NCBI GenBank assembly: GCA_004380135.1
Contig: QXCR01000006.1
Span: 62,001-126,000 of the forward strand
Length of the DNA stretch: 64,000 bases
Reading direction: 5' to 3'
Origin: Stemphylium vesicarium
Lineage: Eukaryota > Ascomycota > Dothideomycetes > Pleosporales > Pleosporaceae
The notes beneath the pieces are model-generated. The model was not told the DNA's origin and searched no databases. It saw only the letters and a program-made list of their open reading frames with translations. The translations under genes were made by a program, and so were the position numbers. Below, in pieces: positions 21,999 to 32,678 of the stretch; positions within the stretch are counted from its first letter, which is position 1; each line of letters begins with the position of its first letter.

Positions 21999-23973
21999 AT
22001 GTCAGTAGCAATGTCCCGAGCTAGAAGCAGAAGCCGGGCGCCTAGTACAAGAGCGCCCCTAACATCAGCACCCATCGTCGTGGATATGCCACGAGGCGGC
22101 GCGAAATCACCACTCATTGTGGATGTACCCCCTACCCCAAGAGCAAGGAGTAGGAGCAGGAGCAGAGTTGAGCCAGCAGTCGATGCGCCTGGACTAAGTG
22201 GTGGAAGAGGAATGTTCAAGAGGCTGATTGTTGCTTGTGACGGAACATGGCTCAACTCAGATGACGGAACAAAGAATGGCACGCTCTCAATCCCAAGCAA
22301 CATTACCCGGATCTCAAGAGCTATCAAGGCAGTCAGCCAAGACGGAATCCAACAGATTGTAAACTATCAGCAGGGCATTGGAACTGAAGGCGGAAAGATT
22401 TCACGTCTAGTTGGAGGGTCTACGGGGAAGGGTCTTGCCGAGGACGTTCGGGAAGCATACTCATTCCTTGCAAACAACTACCACCCTGGAGATGAAATCT
22501 TCCTACTTGGATTTTCAAGAGGCGCCTTCACTGCGCGTAGCATCGGTGGACTGATTGGAGAGATTGGTCTCCTCACAAAGAAAGGCTTAAACACTCTTCC
22601 TGAAGTGTACGAGGATGTTCAAAACCGACGCAACGAGTCCTACCGACCAAAGCATGAAGACGTACCATTTCCCCGGAAACCCAGCGCCGATGATCCCATG
22701 TATGCTGATGAGCTAGAGCGGAGGGGTCTGACCAGACTTGACATTCCAATCAAGTGCATCGCGGTGTGGGACACGGTCGGAAGCCTCGGAATACCCAGGA
22801 TCGGTATACTACAACGCGCAGGACTTCAATCGAAGCAATCCAAAGCGACGACATTCTACGACACTAAACTTTCCAACTGCATAGAAAACGCCTTTCAAGC
22901 GCTGGCCTTGGATGAAAACCGGTCCTCTTTTGCACCGGCCATCTGGGAGAAGCCTGAGGGCAATCGCACTACGCTCCGCCAAGTCTGGTTTCCAGGTGCG
23001 CATGCAAACGTTGGCGGTGGCTACGATGATATGCAAATTGCCAACATCAGTCTTGCGTGGATGATGAGCCAGCTAGAGCCATTCCTGGACATGCGGGGCG
23101 AATACCTGTTCGAACAGGACGATCTCAACGAGAAGTACTATAAGAAGGAAGAGGGGGCTATCAGACCATGGAGCTTCGGCAAAATCTATAGTGAGCTGAA
23201 AGGCGCCTTTGCCCTGGGTGGAAGTGCTGTAAGTTTTTAAGATTCTCCTTGGAGAATCGGATTTGTGCTAACGTCTCCAACAGCAACGCAAGCCTGGCCA
23301 ATATACTGCAGTCGACCCCTACACAGGTCGCGCAACTGATCGACCCCTGCGCCAAACAAACGAGTACATTCACCCCTCGGTTCGCACGCGCTTCCGCTTA
23401 GAAGGACCTGGGGTTTCAGACCGCGGCCTCTACGAAGCCCGTGCGCTGACCGACAGCTACAAGCTCGTCGTCGACTATGGCGCGAACAACTCACGCCAGG
23501 GTGATGCAGAGGTATTTTGGAAGATCAAGTGGAGAGACACTATGGCGGTCAAGGTTCTACCCGAAGCACCATTATGGAGATTGGAGAGAGAGCTTGCTCG
23601 CCGCGATAAAGCGACGTATGACTACGTCAAAAAGCCCCCAGCGACGGCGTCGACGAAGAGTAAACGGCGCACAGCGCGGCCCATGTCAGCGGACTTCTCG
23701 AATAGTAAAGTAGGTGGACTTGCCAGCCCTGTTTCACCCCGGAAAAGTCGTAGAGAAACGTTCTCACCAAGGTCAACCTTCCCAGTCGATGACAAACCGC
23801 CAGCGAGAAGAAACAGTGCGAAGATGGAGCGGCCACGGAGTAGGAGTCGGGCGAGGAGTGTGGAATTTGCCAGCGATAGGGAAACGGATATCCGCGAGAG
23901 TATGCCACATCGCCGGGAAAAGGACAAGGCGGTGAGTTGGGATTCCGACTCCTCATCCTTCCAAGACGGATGA
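21999..23973 (+). CDS. DUF2235 (T6SS Tle1-like) alpha/beta hydrolase
   Basis: Probable phospholipase- or esterase-type enzyme; the substrate is unknown for fungal members. Exons 21999-23228 and 23284-23973 give 639 residues. The 55-nt intron has a GTAAGT donor and a GCTAAC branch point. Residues 1-70 are Arg/Ser-rich with RS dipeptides. The DUF2235 domain starts at KRLIVACDGTWLNSDDG (about 74-90). The nucleophile elbow GFSRGAF places Ser173, with Asp258 in AVWDTVGSLG and His335 in FPGAHANVGGGY as the likely triad partners. The C-terminal 130 residues are basic and again RS-rich (PRSRSRARS), probably disordered. Family members in bacteria are secreted lipases; in fungi they are common intracellular proteins of unknown role. 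The start was chosen as the first ATG, in a favourable AAAATGTC context. Confidence 0.93.
23241..23258 (+). repeat. Perfect hairpin inside the DUF2235 intron
   Basis: Two 8-nt complementary arms, GATTCTCC and GGAGAATC, separated by TT, lie 12 nt after the donor within the 55-nt intron (23229-23283). In RNA they would form a stable stem between the donor and the branch point. Confidence 0.8.
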
Positions 23974-25166
23974 TGCTAATACATGTAATAGTGGTGGGAA
24001 GGCAGGCGGTGATGATTTTTTGTGAAGAAAATAGACCGAGTGCTTTTTTTCTTGTTCTCTTTAGTAGATGGGTTGGATATATGCGGATACCCTTTTAGAT
24101 AATGACATTTGATACCTCAGTATAGCAGTGCATGCATGCATGGTGCGGAAGATTGCAATAGATGGCATTGCAGGAGAAAAAGTGTTTGCTATAGAATGGT
24201 TTGCGACAACGATGATGCTAAATTACTAGTTCTTACAGCCGTTGCGATGAAGAATGGCCGTGATCTGCTGCGCATCGATCCGGTCTTGTAGATCTCACTC
24301 GGGAGACCGGGGAAGGGGGCGTTGCCGGCAATAGCCCATGCGCTGAGGGGACCCTGGCCTGTTTTGTAGTCAACAGTTTCAGTAAGAAGTAGTCAGCCCC
24401 AAGCCGAATTTGGTTATGTGATGATGCTTATAAGAATATTGCATGCGGGTGACGCGAGGAGGTGGGCAGAATGCGGGAGGCTGGAAGCCAAGGTTGGATG
24501 TGAGTGGCTATGCGCAGTTCGTGATGGGCTGTTCCTTGGGAGACGAGATGCTTTTCGCGTGGATGGACGCCACATCGTTTATTCCCAGCACCCGACGAAC
24601 ATGCTCAGGACATGACAGAAATACGATTTCTGGACTCCATTGTCTCCACGAAAAGGGTCCAGAAAAAAGACACAAGAATCAAGGCAATAAGCAATACGAG
24701 GGGAGCATGAATGATGACCTCGGACAATAATTTTGTTGCGGAGCTAGAATGTTATATTTAGGGTTGCATTGCCCTAGCGCTAAGTGCGGCCCCTGGTCTA
24801 TTTCGCCGCCGCCTCCGCCGCTTGCTGGCCACTATTCACGCTGAGACCAAGCAGCCCAGCTCTCCTTTCACCAACCTCGAAACCCTTTCAAACCTCAATC
24901 CGCCCCTACTTTCGTTATCTCGCGCCTCTCTCCCACTCCAGCCATAATCCTTCGCCAGTCGCTCGTTTTATCGGACGAAGGAGCTTGAAACCGGTCGGCT
25001 TGCGTAATACTAACCACCCTAGCACCCGTCCGTCGCACTTGTACCCGTCCTTGTTGACAAACGCCCGGAAACTTGTACCACCCGAATCCACGAGGACATT
25101 TCCGCCTGCTCGCTCGCTTCTCTACGGAGACTCTGAATAGTAATTACCCGGACCTTGGAGCACAAG
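23974..25166. other. 1.2-kb gap, no gene seen
   Basis: 3' UTR of the DUF2235 gene and promoter/leader of the DUF7137 gene. From about 24780 the plus strand is C/T-rich with many short runs of CTC/TCC, typical of a leader. A TGCATGCATGCATGG short repeat lies near 24129. Open frames around 24418-24730 and 24784-25140 show no protein character. Confidence 0.45.
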
Positions 25167-26152
25167 ATGAGGCCTTCACAGATCCTCGCTGCCGTCGTGG
25201 CCATGTCGTCTGTAACGCACGCCATCGACGCTTTTGACAACATTCACGGCCTGACCGATGTGAAGAATGTGCTCTTTGGACGCCAGAACGACAGTACGTC
25301 AGACACCCGCAATTGGCTAGGAAGTGACACTAACATGGCCTCGCAGACAACAACGATAACAACAACAATAACAACAACGACAACGCTTCCACAGACGCAC
25401 CATCAAACACACGGCCGGCACGAACTTCTGCGGCGCCGACTGCGACAGAGACGGGTAACGACGACAACAACAACAAAAGCGATGACAACTCATCGGCTGC
25501 AAAGGAGACCGGCACAAACACTCGCAAGGAGTCGGGCAGCAAGACTACCAAGAAGCCTTCCAAGTCCACAAGCTTCGACGCCCGACTGCCCGCCGGTGGT
25601 CTTACCATGGTCACCCCGGATGCTCTTGCCGGCTCACAGTACTACAAGGTCGGCGACTGGATAACGTTCGCCTGGAATTACACTTCGCTGTCCGTCACCC
25701 CCACCGCCATCGATGTCCTCGCCTCCTGCACTGCCAACCAAGCGACCTACACCATCTCCGTCAACATGTCCGCATCAGAGACACAGGTACTTTGGAACAC
25801 TGGAGAGACCCCAGATGGCCAAGCACCTTTCTTGACCGAGAACTACAAGCTCCTGATCTACGACTCTGATCTGAGTGCCACCGCGGCACCAAGGGCCGGC
25901 TACTTGGGTGCTTTCAGTGCATTCACCTTTGGCATGTACTTGAAGCAGCCATACGTCTCTCTCGATGGTGAGTAATCCGCAATCCCATCGCCAAGAAATC
26001 TGAAACTAACAGTCAAAGATGGCTATACATGCCCCAACTGCAACTCCGCCCTCTCCAACCTCGAACGCATGACCCTGACAACCATGCTCTTCACCGGCGG
26101 AACAACCATCGGCTCGCTACTCTACTTCACCTACCAATTCGGTCTCTGGTAG
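25167..26152 (+). CDS. DUF7137 protein, signal peptide plus C-terminal membrane anchor
   Basis: Exons 25167-25293, 25347-25967 and 26019-26152 give 293 residues. Introns are 53 nt (GTACGT donor, CTAAC branch point) and 51 nt (GTGAGT donor, CTAAC branch point); both keep frame. Residues 1-20 form a signal peptide (MRPSQILAAVVAMSSVTHA). An Asn/Asp-rich low-complexity tract made largely of AAC codons follows, then a Ser/Thr/Lys-rich stretch. From LPAGGLTMVTP the conserved domain resembles an extracellular beta-sandwich: YKVGDWITFAWNYTSL, then CTANQATYTI, then ENYKLLIYDSD. A CPNCNSALSN pair of Cys precedes the final membrane helix (MLFTGGTTIGSLLYFTYQFGLW). The protein is probably type I in the secretory pathway. 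No function is known for this fungal family. Confidence 0.85.
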
Positions 26153-27037
26153 ATGAACAATTTCGGTTGCACCACACCACCCATCACCACCATCTTCATC
26201 GAACAACGCTAAACGCAAGACTCCGACGCTTCATCGCTCACGATAACGGCATTGCTTTATTACGCTTCACAAATTGTCTATATATACCTTGCGTTTTTCC
26301 ACTCCTTTAGATTATTTCAAGAACGAAGGGCTGCAACAAGGATGTTGAAAATGTGATCGACGCATCTGGAACACTTACAACCAAATGCGGGCGAGAAAAT
26401 ATATCCATCCATCTTACAATCTTTTTTTGTGCTATCGCGGGAATGGAGATCAAAGGACAGCATCTGGCGTTGAAAGGAGTTTAGAGAGAGTGTTATTTTG
26501 AGTCAAGGGCAAAAAGCGAGACAGAGAGCAGAGAGCATGTGTTTCAGATTGATCGGCGTGAAAGGGGGGACTATAGTAATTACGTTGCTTGCTTTGCTGC
26601 GAGCAACTTACGGGACGAATGCGTGATGATTGTCCGCAATCAACGTCGATTGTTGATGTTTTGACGTAGTTCGGTTGCTCCATATCATCAGAACTCAATA
26701 TCATCAAAAAAAAACATGAGAAAGAAAGTCTTGTTTGCGAGTACCGTCATCACACATTGTACGTGTATGTTATATGACGTTGGCATGCATAGCTGAACTA
26801 ACGCATGCATATGCGTATCGGTCCTTGGTAAAAGAAATCAGAGACGATGAACAAGGGAAAAAAGCAAATGGTATCGTCCCATGTCTGTCCCTCCACGAAC
26901 CCCAAAAAACGAAAATCTTTGCGCCGTAAAAAATGCAATGATGCCCGCTAACATGTCATCGTGCCCAAACTTTGCCTTGTTTCTTGCTTTTTCATCCTCC
27001 ATGCCCGACTCGCAAGCCAGCACGCCCTCTCCATACT

Positions 27038-27072
<35 letters not shown>

Positions 27073-27085
27073 ATCTTCCTGCCAC
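26153..27085. other. Convergent 3' region (DUF7137 / RAD26)
   Basis: The two flanking genes converge here, so it should contain both 3' UTRs and polyadenylation sites. It is AT-rich at 26240-26720. No gene is seen. Confidence 0.5.
27039..27071. repeat. (CA)16 microsatellite
   Basis: An uninterrupted run of about 16 CA units ends 15 bp from the RAD26 stop codon. On the RAD26 transcript it would be a (GU) run at the start of the 3' UTR. Such runs usually vary in length between strains. Confidence 0.95.
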
Positions 27086-30000
27086 CTAACCCCTCTCTCC
27101 CCTCCCGCCAGCAGCCCCAGCACCAGCAACCCTACCCGACGTCCTCCACTCATCCTTCAACACCCACCTCCCCCGCTGCGCACTCCCGCTCTTCTCGAGC
27201 GTAGCAATAGCCTTGAGCATTTCCTTGAACTCCTCGTTTCTGCCGGGCTGAGCACGGCAAAAGTGATCGAAATGATCGACGAGCATGCGACTTGGGACCT
27301 CGCCGCCGTGGGTCAGCATGAAATCGCGTATCATTTCGAGCATGCGGCGGCCGCGGAACGAGTGTGGTGTTATCGGTGCTGTTGTGGAGGAAGAAGGGGT
27401 AGAGGCGCGTGATGAGGTCGCGGATGCGGTGCTGGGTATAGGACGGCCTTGACGAGCAGCGAGGTTATTGAGGATAGATGTTGATGATGGTATGCCGCCA
27501 CGACCCCCTCCTCTGCCTCCACGGCCTCCACGCGTGCTGGATGGGCCACCTCGTTGCGCCCCGGGCCGTCCTGCTTCGCCAAATTGGCCTGTCCAGGTTG
27601 GTGTGCCCGCGGGCACGTTGCGTGCTTCTTCCATGCTTTTCTTCAGCTGCTCGGCTGCCACGGCCGCCTGTCGCTTTGCTTCGCGCTGGATGAAGGCGGG
27701 ATCGGCTTGCACTTTGCGTTTGCGGCCGCCTGCTGTCGAGTTCATGATTGCGTCGTGCTCGAGGACTGAATGCACGCCTGTTTTCGCGAAGATGGTCGAC
27801 ATGAGGCGGGAGTCTGTGGGGGGTTTGTTGTCGTCGGTTGTTGTAGTGGTGCCGTCTTCGTTTGAGGTGGTCGCTGTGGCCGTTTCTTCAGTGTCGGAGA
27901 CGGGGGCTTGGAAGGCTTCGGAGCGTGATATGCCTTTTACGGCTGCGAGGTCTGAGGCTGCTGTCGCATCATCGGCTGCTTCTGCTGTTTTGCCGTCTTC
28001 TTCGAATTTGACTTCTGAACCGCGGAACAGGGTTCCGGTTTCTGTTTCACCTTCTACATTCTCGACGCCCAGCGTGAATAAGTCGTGTAAATCGCTCATC
28101 TGGAATGTCTGCCGCTGCTTCGGATCTTTCAGGACCTTGTTCGTCAGGAACTGTTTGAAGATCTGGCGGTGGTAGATCTTCTCTTCGATGGTGCCTGCAG
28201 ACATGAGACGGTAGATTTCGACTTCTCGCTTCTGTCCAAGACGCCATGATCGCTCTCGCGCTTGAATGTCAGTCGATGGATTCCAATCTGGGTCGTAAAT
28301 GATGACGCGATTAGCGCCTGTCAGGTTTACACCAAGACCACCGACCTTGGTTGTGAGTAGGAAGACATGCAGATTCGGGTCGTTATTAAACTCGTCAACC
28401 ATGTTCTGCCGGTCTTTGATTGGTGTCTCGCCGTCCATTCGCCTCCAGTTGATGTCAGGAAGCTGGCTAATGAACTTCTGTAGAATGTCAAGCATTATGC
28501 GATGCTGGGCGAAGAGCAATGTCTTGTGACCACCCTTCTTCCATAATGATAGCAACTCCTTGACGACTTGCATCTTTCCAGATCTATTGGCGTTGCCGTA
28601 GTCGTACCCAGGCTTCTTGGACAACGTCTTGTGCTCTGTGAGGTCAGGGTGGTTGCATATCTTGCGTAGATAGTCCACACCGTAGAGCATCTGACGCTTA
28701 CCGCTCGAAATCGACTTCATATCCTCTGATGCGAGGAACCCTTCATATGCCTGTCGCTGTTGACGTGTCAACTTGCAAAACAGGACTTGCTCCTTCTTTT
28801 GGGGAAGATCAGTAGCTACGTCGGCCTTGAAGCGCTGAAGCAAGTATGGGCTGACTGCATCTTTCAGAGTTTCAGCACATCGTACTGCCGTCTCAAACTC
28901 CAAGTTGGAAGCATTAGCGTAACCGCCACGCTTGATCGGGAATTCGAACTGATTTCGAAAGTTGACCAGAGTACCAAGACGCATAGGGAAAACGAAGTCG
29001 AAAAGCGACCACAGCTCAGTCAAGTTGTTTTGCATTGGGGTTCCTGAGAGAATGATACGATTGGGTGTCCGCAGCTCCTTGCAGTGGATAGTGATGGCAG
29101 TGTTGGGGTTCCGGATCTTGTGACCCTCATCCAAGATGGCACATTCCCATTCAGTAGGAATCAGAAATTCAGCATACGTCTGTAGTCCTGAATAAGTGGT
29201 GACAAGTACGTGACCATCACGCTTGACCTTTTCAAGAATCTTCTTCGCAGCCTTGCCAGCTCCTGTCAAGGTGGAGTCGTAATCACCGTAGTTTTGGAGC
29301 TCCATCTCTCGCTCGATACGATCTTCGTGTCGTGTGTCTAGCATTCCGCTGCCGGAGGTATGCAGAATAGAGACTCGTAAGGCCGGCCACCAGCGGTGGA
29401 ATTCATTAACCCACTGCTTCATGACAGTCGCAGGGCATACCACAATGACAGGTCTGGTGAGTAGTTTCGAGTAGTGAAGGCCGGCAACGAACCCGATGGC
29501 CTGAATGGTTTTACCCAAACCCATCTCGTCTCCGATGATACCACCCACATTTTGAGAGTATAATTCCCATAGCCACTGCACACCCGTTTTCTGGTAGTCG
29601 AACAGAGCGGGATATATGTCACCAGGAATTCGGAAGCCACCATCGAACTCTGTATCGGCTTCTGTAGGATGAGGCTGATAACACTCTTCATCTTCCTCTT
29701 CTTCGGCGGTTGCCTCGCCCATGTTGGCTTTCGCCTTCTTCCTTGCGGCTGCACGATTCTTCTTCCAGGTTTCTATGCGTTTGCGAAAGACACGCTCATT
29801 ACCATCATCAACGCCTGTCAGGTCCTCGACAACAGCTTCTTCTGTGGGCTTAGCTTTAGTCTTCTTCGGCCTTTTGCCCTTGGCTTTACGTTTGCGACCG
29901 ATTGTTTCCTCTGCATAAGAGTCATCTTCGTCCATGTCTTCCGATACACCATCTGATTCGTCTAATGTAGCCAGCTGATGGTCGGTCATACTGGGCTCGA

Positions 30001-30823
30001 AGGCATCGTCGGAGTCTGCATCAGTGTGGCCAGGGCCTACGCTAGATTCGCTAGCAGGGGTCGCCTTTCTTCGCTTCCTCGGTCGACTGGTGGGCTGTGG
30101 GCTGGGAGCTTCTGAGCTGGACCCGACGTCCTCAAAGCCAGGCTTCATCAAGTTTCGATGCGACACTGGCCCTTTCGCGGTGTCGACCACCATGCCCTCC
30201 ACCTCGGCATCTAACATGACCTCTCCCAGTGTTCCTGAGCCCGGTTGATTCTGGGCCAACTTGGAGAAAGGCGTGATCTTTCCTGTGCGGATCAGCCACT
30301 CGCGCTGGGTCTCGTTGGGTAGTGGCCCATTTGCGCCATCTGCTGCCTCGTCTTCGCCCGGGGCCTTATGACGATCATTGATGCGCTGCTGTATTCCGTC
30401 CATCTCCTTATCCAGGTCATCGATCTTTTGCCGATACATTGCCATTTCGCCCCGAAGCTTTGCTTTCTGTGTCTCGAGAGCTGGCAGGGCCAGACGGTTC
30501 TTGAGCTTCTGTATAGCAGCTTCTGCCCTCTTTGCTTCGCCTTCAAGCTTTTCTATGCGCTTCTTGTCTCGCCCATCAGCTTGCTCCGTGAGCATCTGGT
30601 CGGCCCGCCGACCAATGTCCCGTTCCAAGTCATCTTGCGCCCGAGTGCCGGTGGTCAGAAACTTGAGTCGCGCCGCTTCGTCCGCATCTGAAGGGATGTC
30701 TTCGTCAGTTGCTTGATCTCTCTCTTCGGCCGTTTCTTCATGCATAACGTCGTTGTTCGGGGCGTCGTCGATGGTAATGGTGGGCACAGCAGCCGACGCT
30801 TCATGATCGGAAGGCGACGACAT
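27086..30823 (-). CDS. RAD26: RAD26/CSB (ERCC6) SNF2-family transcription-coupled repair translocase
   Basis: DNA-dependent ATPase that binds stalled RNA polymerase II and starts transcription-coupled nucleotide excision repair in the nucleus. One exon; from ATG at 30823 it is 1245 residues. The N-terminal region has coiled-coil character (about 60-155) and matches the Rad26/CSB leucine-latch area (ETQREWLIRTGKITPF). It is followed by an acidic/basic linker with KKRK-type nuclear signals. The SNF2 ATPase core has Walker A GDEMGLGKT (431-439), DEGH box (565-568), SGTPMQNN, and C-lobe motifs VGGLGVNLTGANRVI and RSWRLGQKREVEIYRL. The C-terminus carries a Gly/Arg-rich RGG stretch (RGGRGGRGGGRGG) and a helical domain typical of fungal orthologs (MIRDFMLTHGGEVPSRMLVDHF). 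The coding frame reads seven codons further upstream but has no ATG there. Confidence 0.95.
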   Translation of the reverse strand: MSSPSDHEASAAVPTITIDDAPNNDVMHEETAEERDQATDEDIPSDADEAARLKFLTTGTRAQDDLERDIGRRADQMLTEQADGRDKKRIEKLEGEAKRAEAAIQKLKNRLALPALETQKAKLRGEMAMYRQKIDDLDKEMDGIQQRINDRHKAPGEDEAADGANGPLPNETQREWLIRTGKITPFSKLAQNQPGSGTLGEVMLDAEVEGMVVDTAKGPVSHRNLMKPGFEDVGSSSEAPSPQPTSRPRKRRKATPASESSVGPGHTDADSDDAFEPSMTDHQLATLDESDGVSEDMDEDDSYAEETIGRKRKAKGKRPKKTKAKPTEEAVVEDLTGVDDGNERVFRKRIETWKKNRAAARKKAKANMGEATAEEEEDEECYQPHPTEADTEFDGGFRIPGDIYPALFDYQKTGVQWLWELYSQNVGGIIGDEMGLGKTIQAIGFVAGLHYSKLLTRPVIVVCPATVMKQWVNEFHRWWPALRVSILHTSGSGMLDTRHEDRIEREMELQNYGDYDSTLTGAGKAAKKILEKVKRDGHVLVTTYSGLQTYAEFLIPTEWECAILDEGHKIRNPNTAITIHCKELRTPNRIILSGTPMQNNLTELWSLFDFVFPMRLGTLVNFRNQFEFPIKRGGYANASNLEFETAVRCAETLKDAVSPYLLQRFKADVATDLPQKKEQVLFCKLTRQQRQAYEGFLASEDMKSISSGKRQMLYGVDYLRKICNHPDLTEHKTLSKKPGYDYGNANRSGKMQVVKELLSLWKKGGHKTLLFAQHRIMLDILQKFISQLPDINWRRMDGETPIKDRQNMVDEFNNDPNLHVFLLTTKVGGLGVNLTGANRVIIYDPDWNPSTDIQARERSWRLGQKREVEIYRLMSAGTIEEKIYHRQIFKQFLTNKVLKDPKQRQTFQMSDLHDLFTLGVENVEGETETGTLFRGSEVKFEEDGKTAEAADDATAASDLAAVKGISRSEAFQAPVSDTEETATATTSNEDGTTTTTDDNKPPTDSRLMSTIFAKTGVHSVLEHDAIMNSTAGGRKRKVQADPAFIQREAKRQAAVAAEQLKKSMEEARNVPAGTPTWTGQFGEAGRPGAQRGGPSSTRGGRGGRGGGRGGIPSSTSILNNLAARQGRPIPSTASATSSRASTPSSSTTAPITPHSFRGRRMLEMIRDFMLTHGGEVPSRMLVDHFDHFCRAQPGRNEEFKEMLKAIATLEKSGSAQRGRWVLKDEWRTSGRVAGAGAAGGRGERG

Positions 30824-32678
30824 GGTGAGAGCGCACTCAGCCACAAGAAGTGGGGATCAGAGAGAATGTATTGGCGATTCCGACGCAGGCAGGTGCGCGA
30901 AATCTGGGTGGCGAGCGCCTCGCAAAGTCGACGGATGACTTGATTCTAGGGGAGTTGCGCCGAAGGCAACAGCGGGTAGTCGCAGGTCGCAGAGGGAAAC
31001 AAGCCAGGCGGCTACAGATTAGACAAGCGCATCGTAATGTTCCGGGAAATTCTAGAAGGTGAAAACTACGCGGTCCGGCGACAAGACATTTTGGATAACA
31101 AAGGCACGAAAATTGATGGATACTTTCACTTGGAGCGATGATATCACTGAACTTCAGAACGCGCTAGGCCGGTGACCGCGGCTAGCTTCCGCGCTGTCAC
31201 CGCACCTCGACGCGTCCGCAGGCGTGCTCGGCAGAATAACCATCGTAACTACCTGGACAACCATACCCGTTGCTTCCAAATCTGATGTCGGTAAACTTCG
31301 GCTGGAAACGAAATTCGTTGCCATCCATCGGATCACATGTCTGAGCAAAGAGCACTCACAACGCCTTGTTGGAGACATCGTTCTCAATCCTCCATCAACA
31401 CCGGAATGAAAACCCGGGCCTAATGTGTCAGAAGGAGACCTCTGAACAAGTAGTTCTTGCCAATCTCCGCTTCAAGGGCAGCTGCAATGCTTCTGGCCCG
31501 GACAGCATCACTTCGGCGTTCGTGCCTTCCCACATCTACAATGCAGCAAGAGGTGCTGGAATTTTAGCTATTCATTCATCAAACAAATATTGGGGCTTTC
31601 TGCGGCCTTCGACATTTCGAAATAATTTGCAGTATCCAACAACGTACGAGTTACAGCGCTAACGCCTTATCGAAGGAAGATACACTCATTTCTCTTGCGC
31701 TCAAATCCGCGCTGTCAAAGATGCCCCATCGACACTGAACTTTGTCTTGCGATTCAGCTCCGTCCATTGGAAATTCAGATCAGTTCTAGCAGCGTTCACT
31801 CGGCGGCAAGACAATCGTGGTAAGACTTCATGTAGTCTTGCTTCCGAAGCACATGGGAAACATGCAGTAAACCCAGGGGTTTGACCACAAGCATCGGAGC
31901 AGTTCTTAACCACCTGCGGGCACACTTTCCGTTTTGATATTCACGGATTCCGCACACCCAATTTCCTATCAAACATAGTGCTTTGGCTATTGACTCATCC
32001 GGTTGATCGGCGATAGACACATCTCCTGTCCGTGGCCGGTGCGGGGGGCGAAATCGCGCCAACTTCACCTGTGAATCTTGCTGCACAGAGGATCAAATAA
32101 GAGCCGGGATCATATTCAGGTTGGCGAGTTCGCAGTGGCGACTAGCCATAGGAACGATAAAGTTGGCGAGCCGTCTCACGCGTGGTCCAAGCTTCAATTT
32201 GACGATTTACCCGCCTTGCCAAAAATCCAGCCCATGCAGTCGGTTAGATAGAGCTCGCGTGGTACAGATGCGGGGAAGCGAGGCAATGTGACAGTGGTGT
32301 AGGGTTTCTCACGCATGTTAATGATGCACTATTGAGGGGTCTCAGATTCTCAACATTCTCGGAATTTCCCGCCAGGCGTCTGAATCAGTTTGGGCGATAC
32401 TGAATCGCTGTTCGACCATTTTTGGGTAAGCCACTCCTGACTCGGACCCTTGGGTGGAGTTCCCGCCCGCTGCATGATAGCGTTAGAGAACGCCATCCTA
32501 CGGGCCATCGGCGTCGTGGTGTTGTGGGTAAATGTTTGATAGCTAGGGCTTACGTATCTGTCTCGCACTGGTATGAATGTCGCTCTCGTTGATTCTCCTT
32601 GATGTTGACAAAGTCATTCATAGATGAGCGGCTATTCACCTTTACAGTTTAGTTGCGCTTGTGTCAACACTATTCCAG
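30824..32678. other. 1.85-kb divergent gap, no gene supported
   Basis: Upstream of both RAD26 (minus) and the rhodopsin-like gene (plus), so it must hold both promoters. Short minus-strand frames at 31796-32086 and 32350-32568 have some protein-like composition but no recognisable family and no splice partners, so they are not called. Confidence 0.4.

Noticed and set aside
24784..25140. 118-codon frame just before the DUF7137 gene
   Set aside because: CT-rich leader sequence with no in-frame link to the gene and no domain.
27468..28175. 235-codon plus-strand frame opposite RAD26
   Set aside because: Shadow of the RAD26 C-terminal coding region; no domain and no start context.
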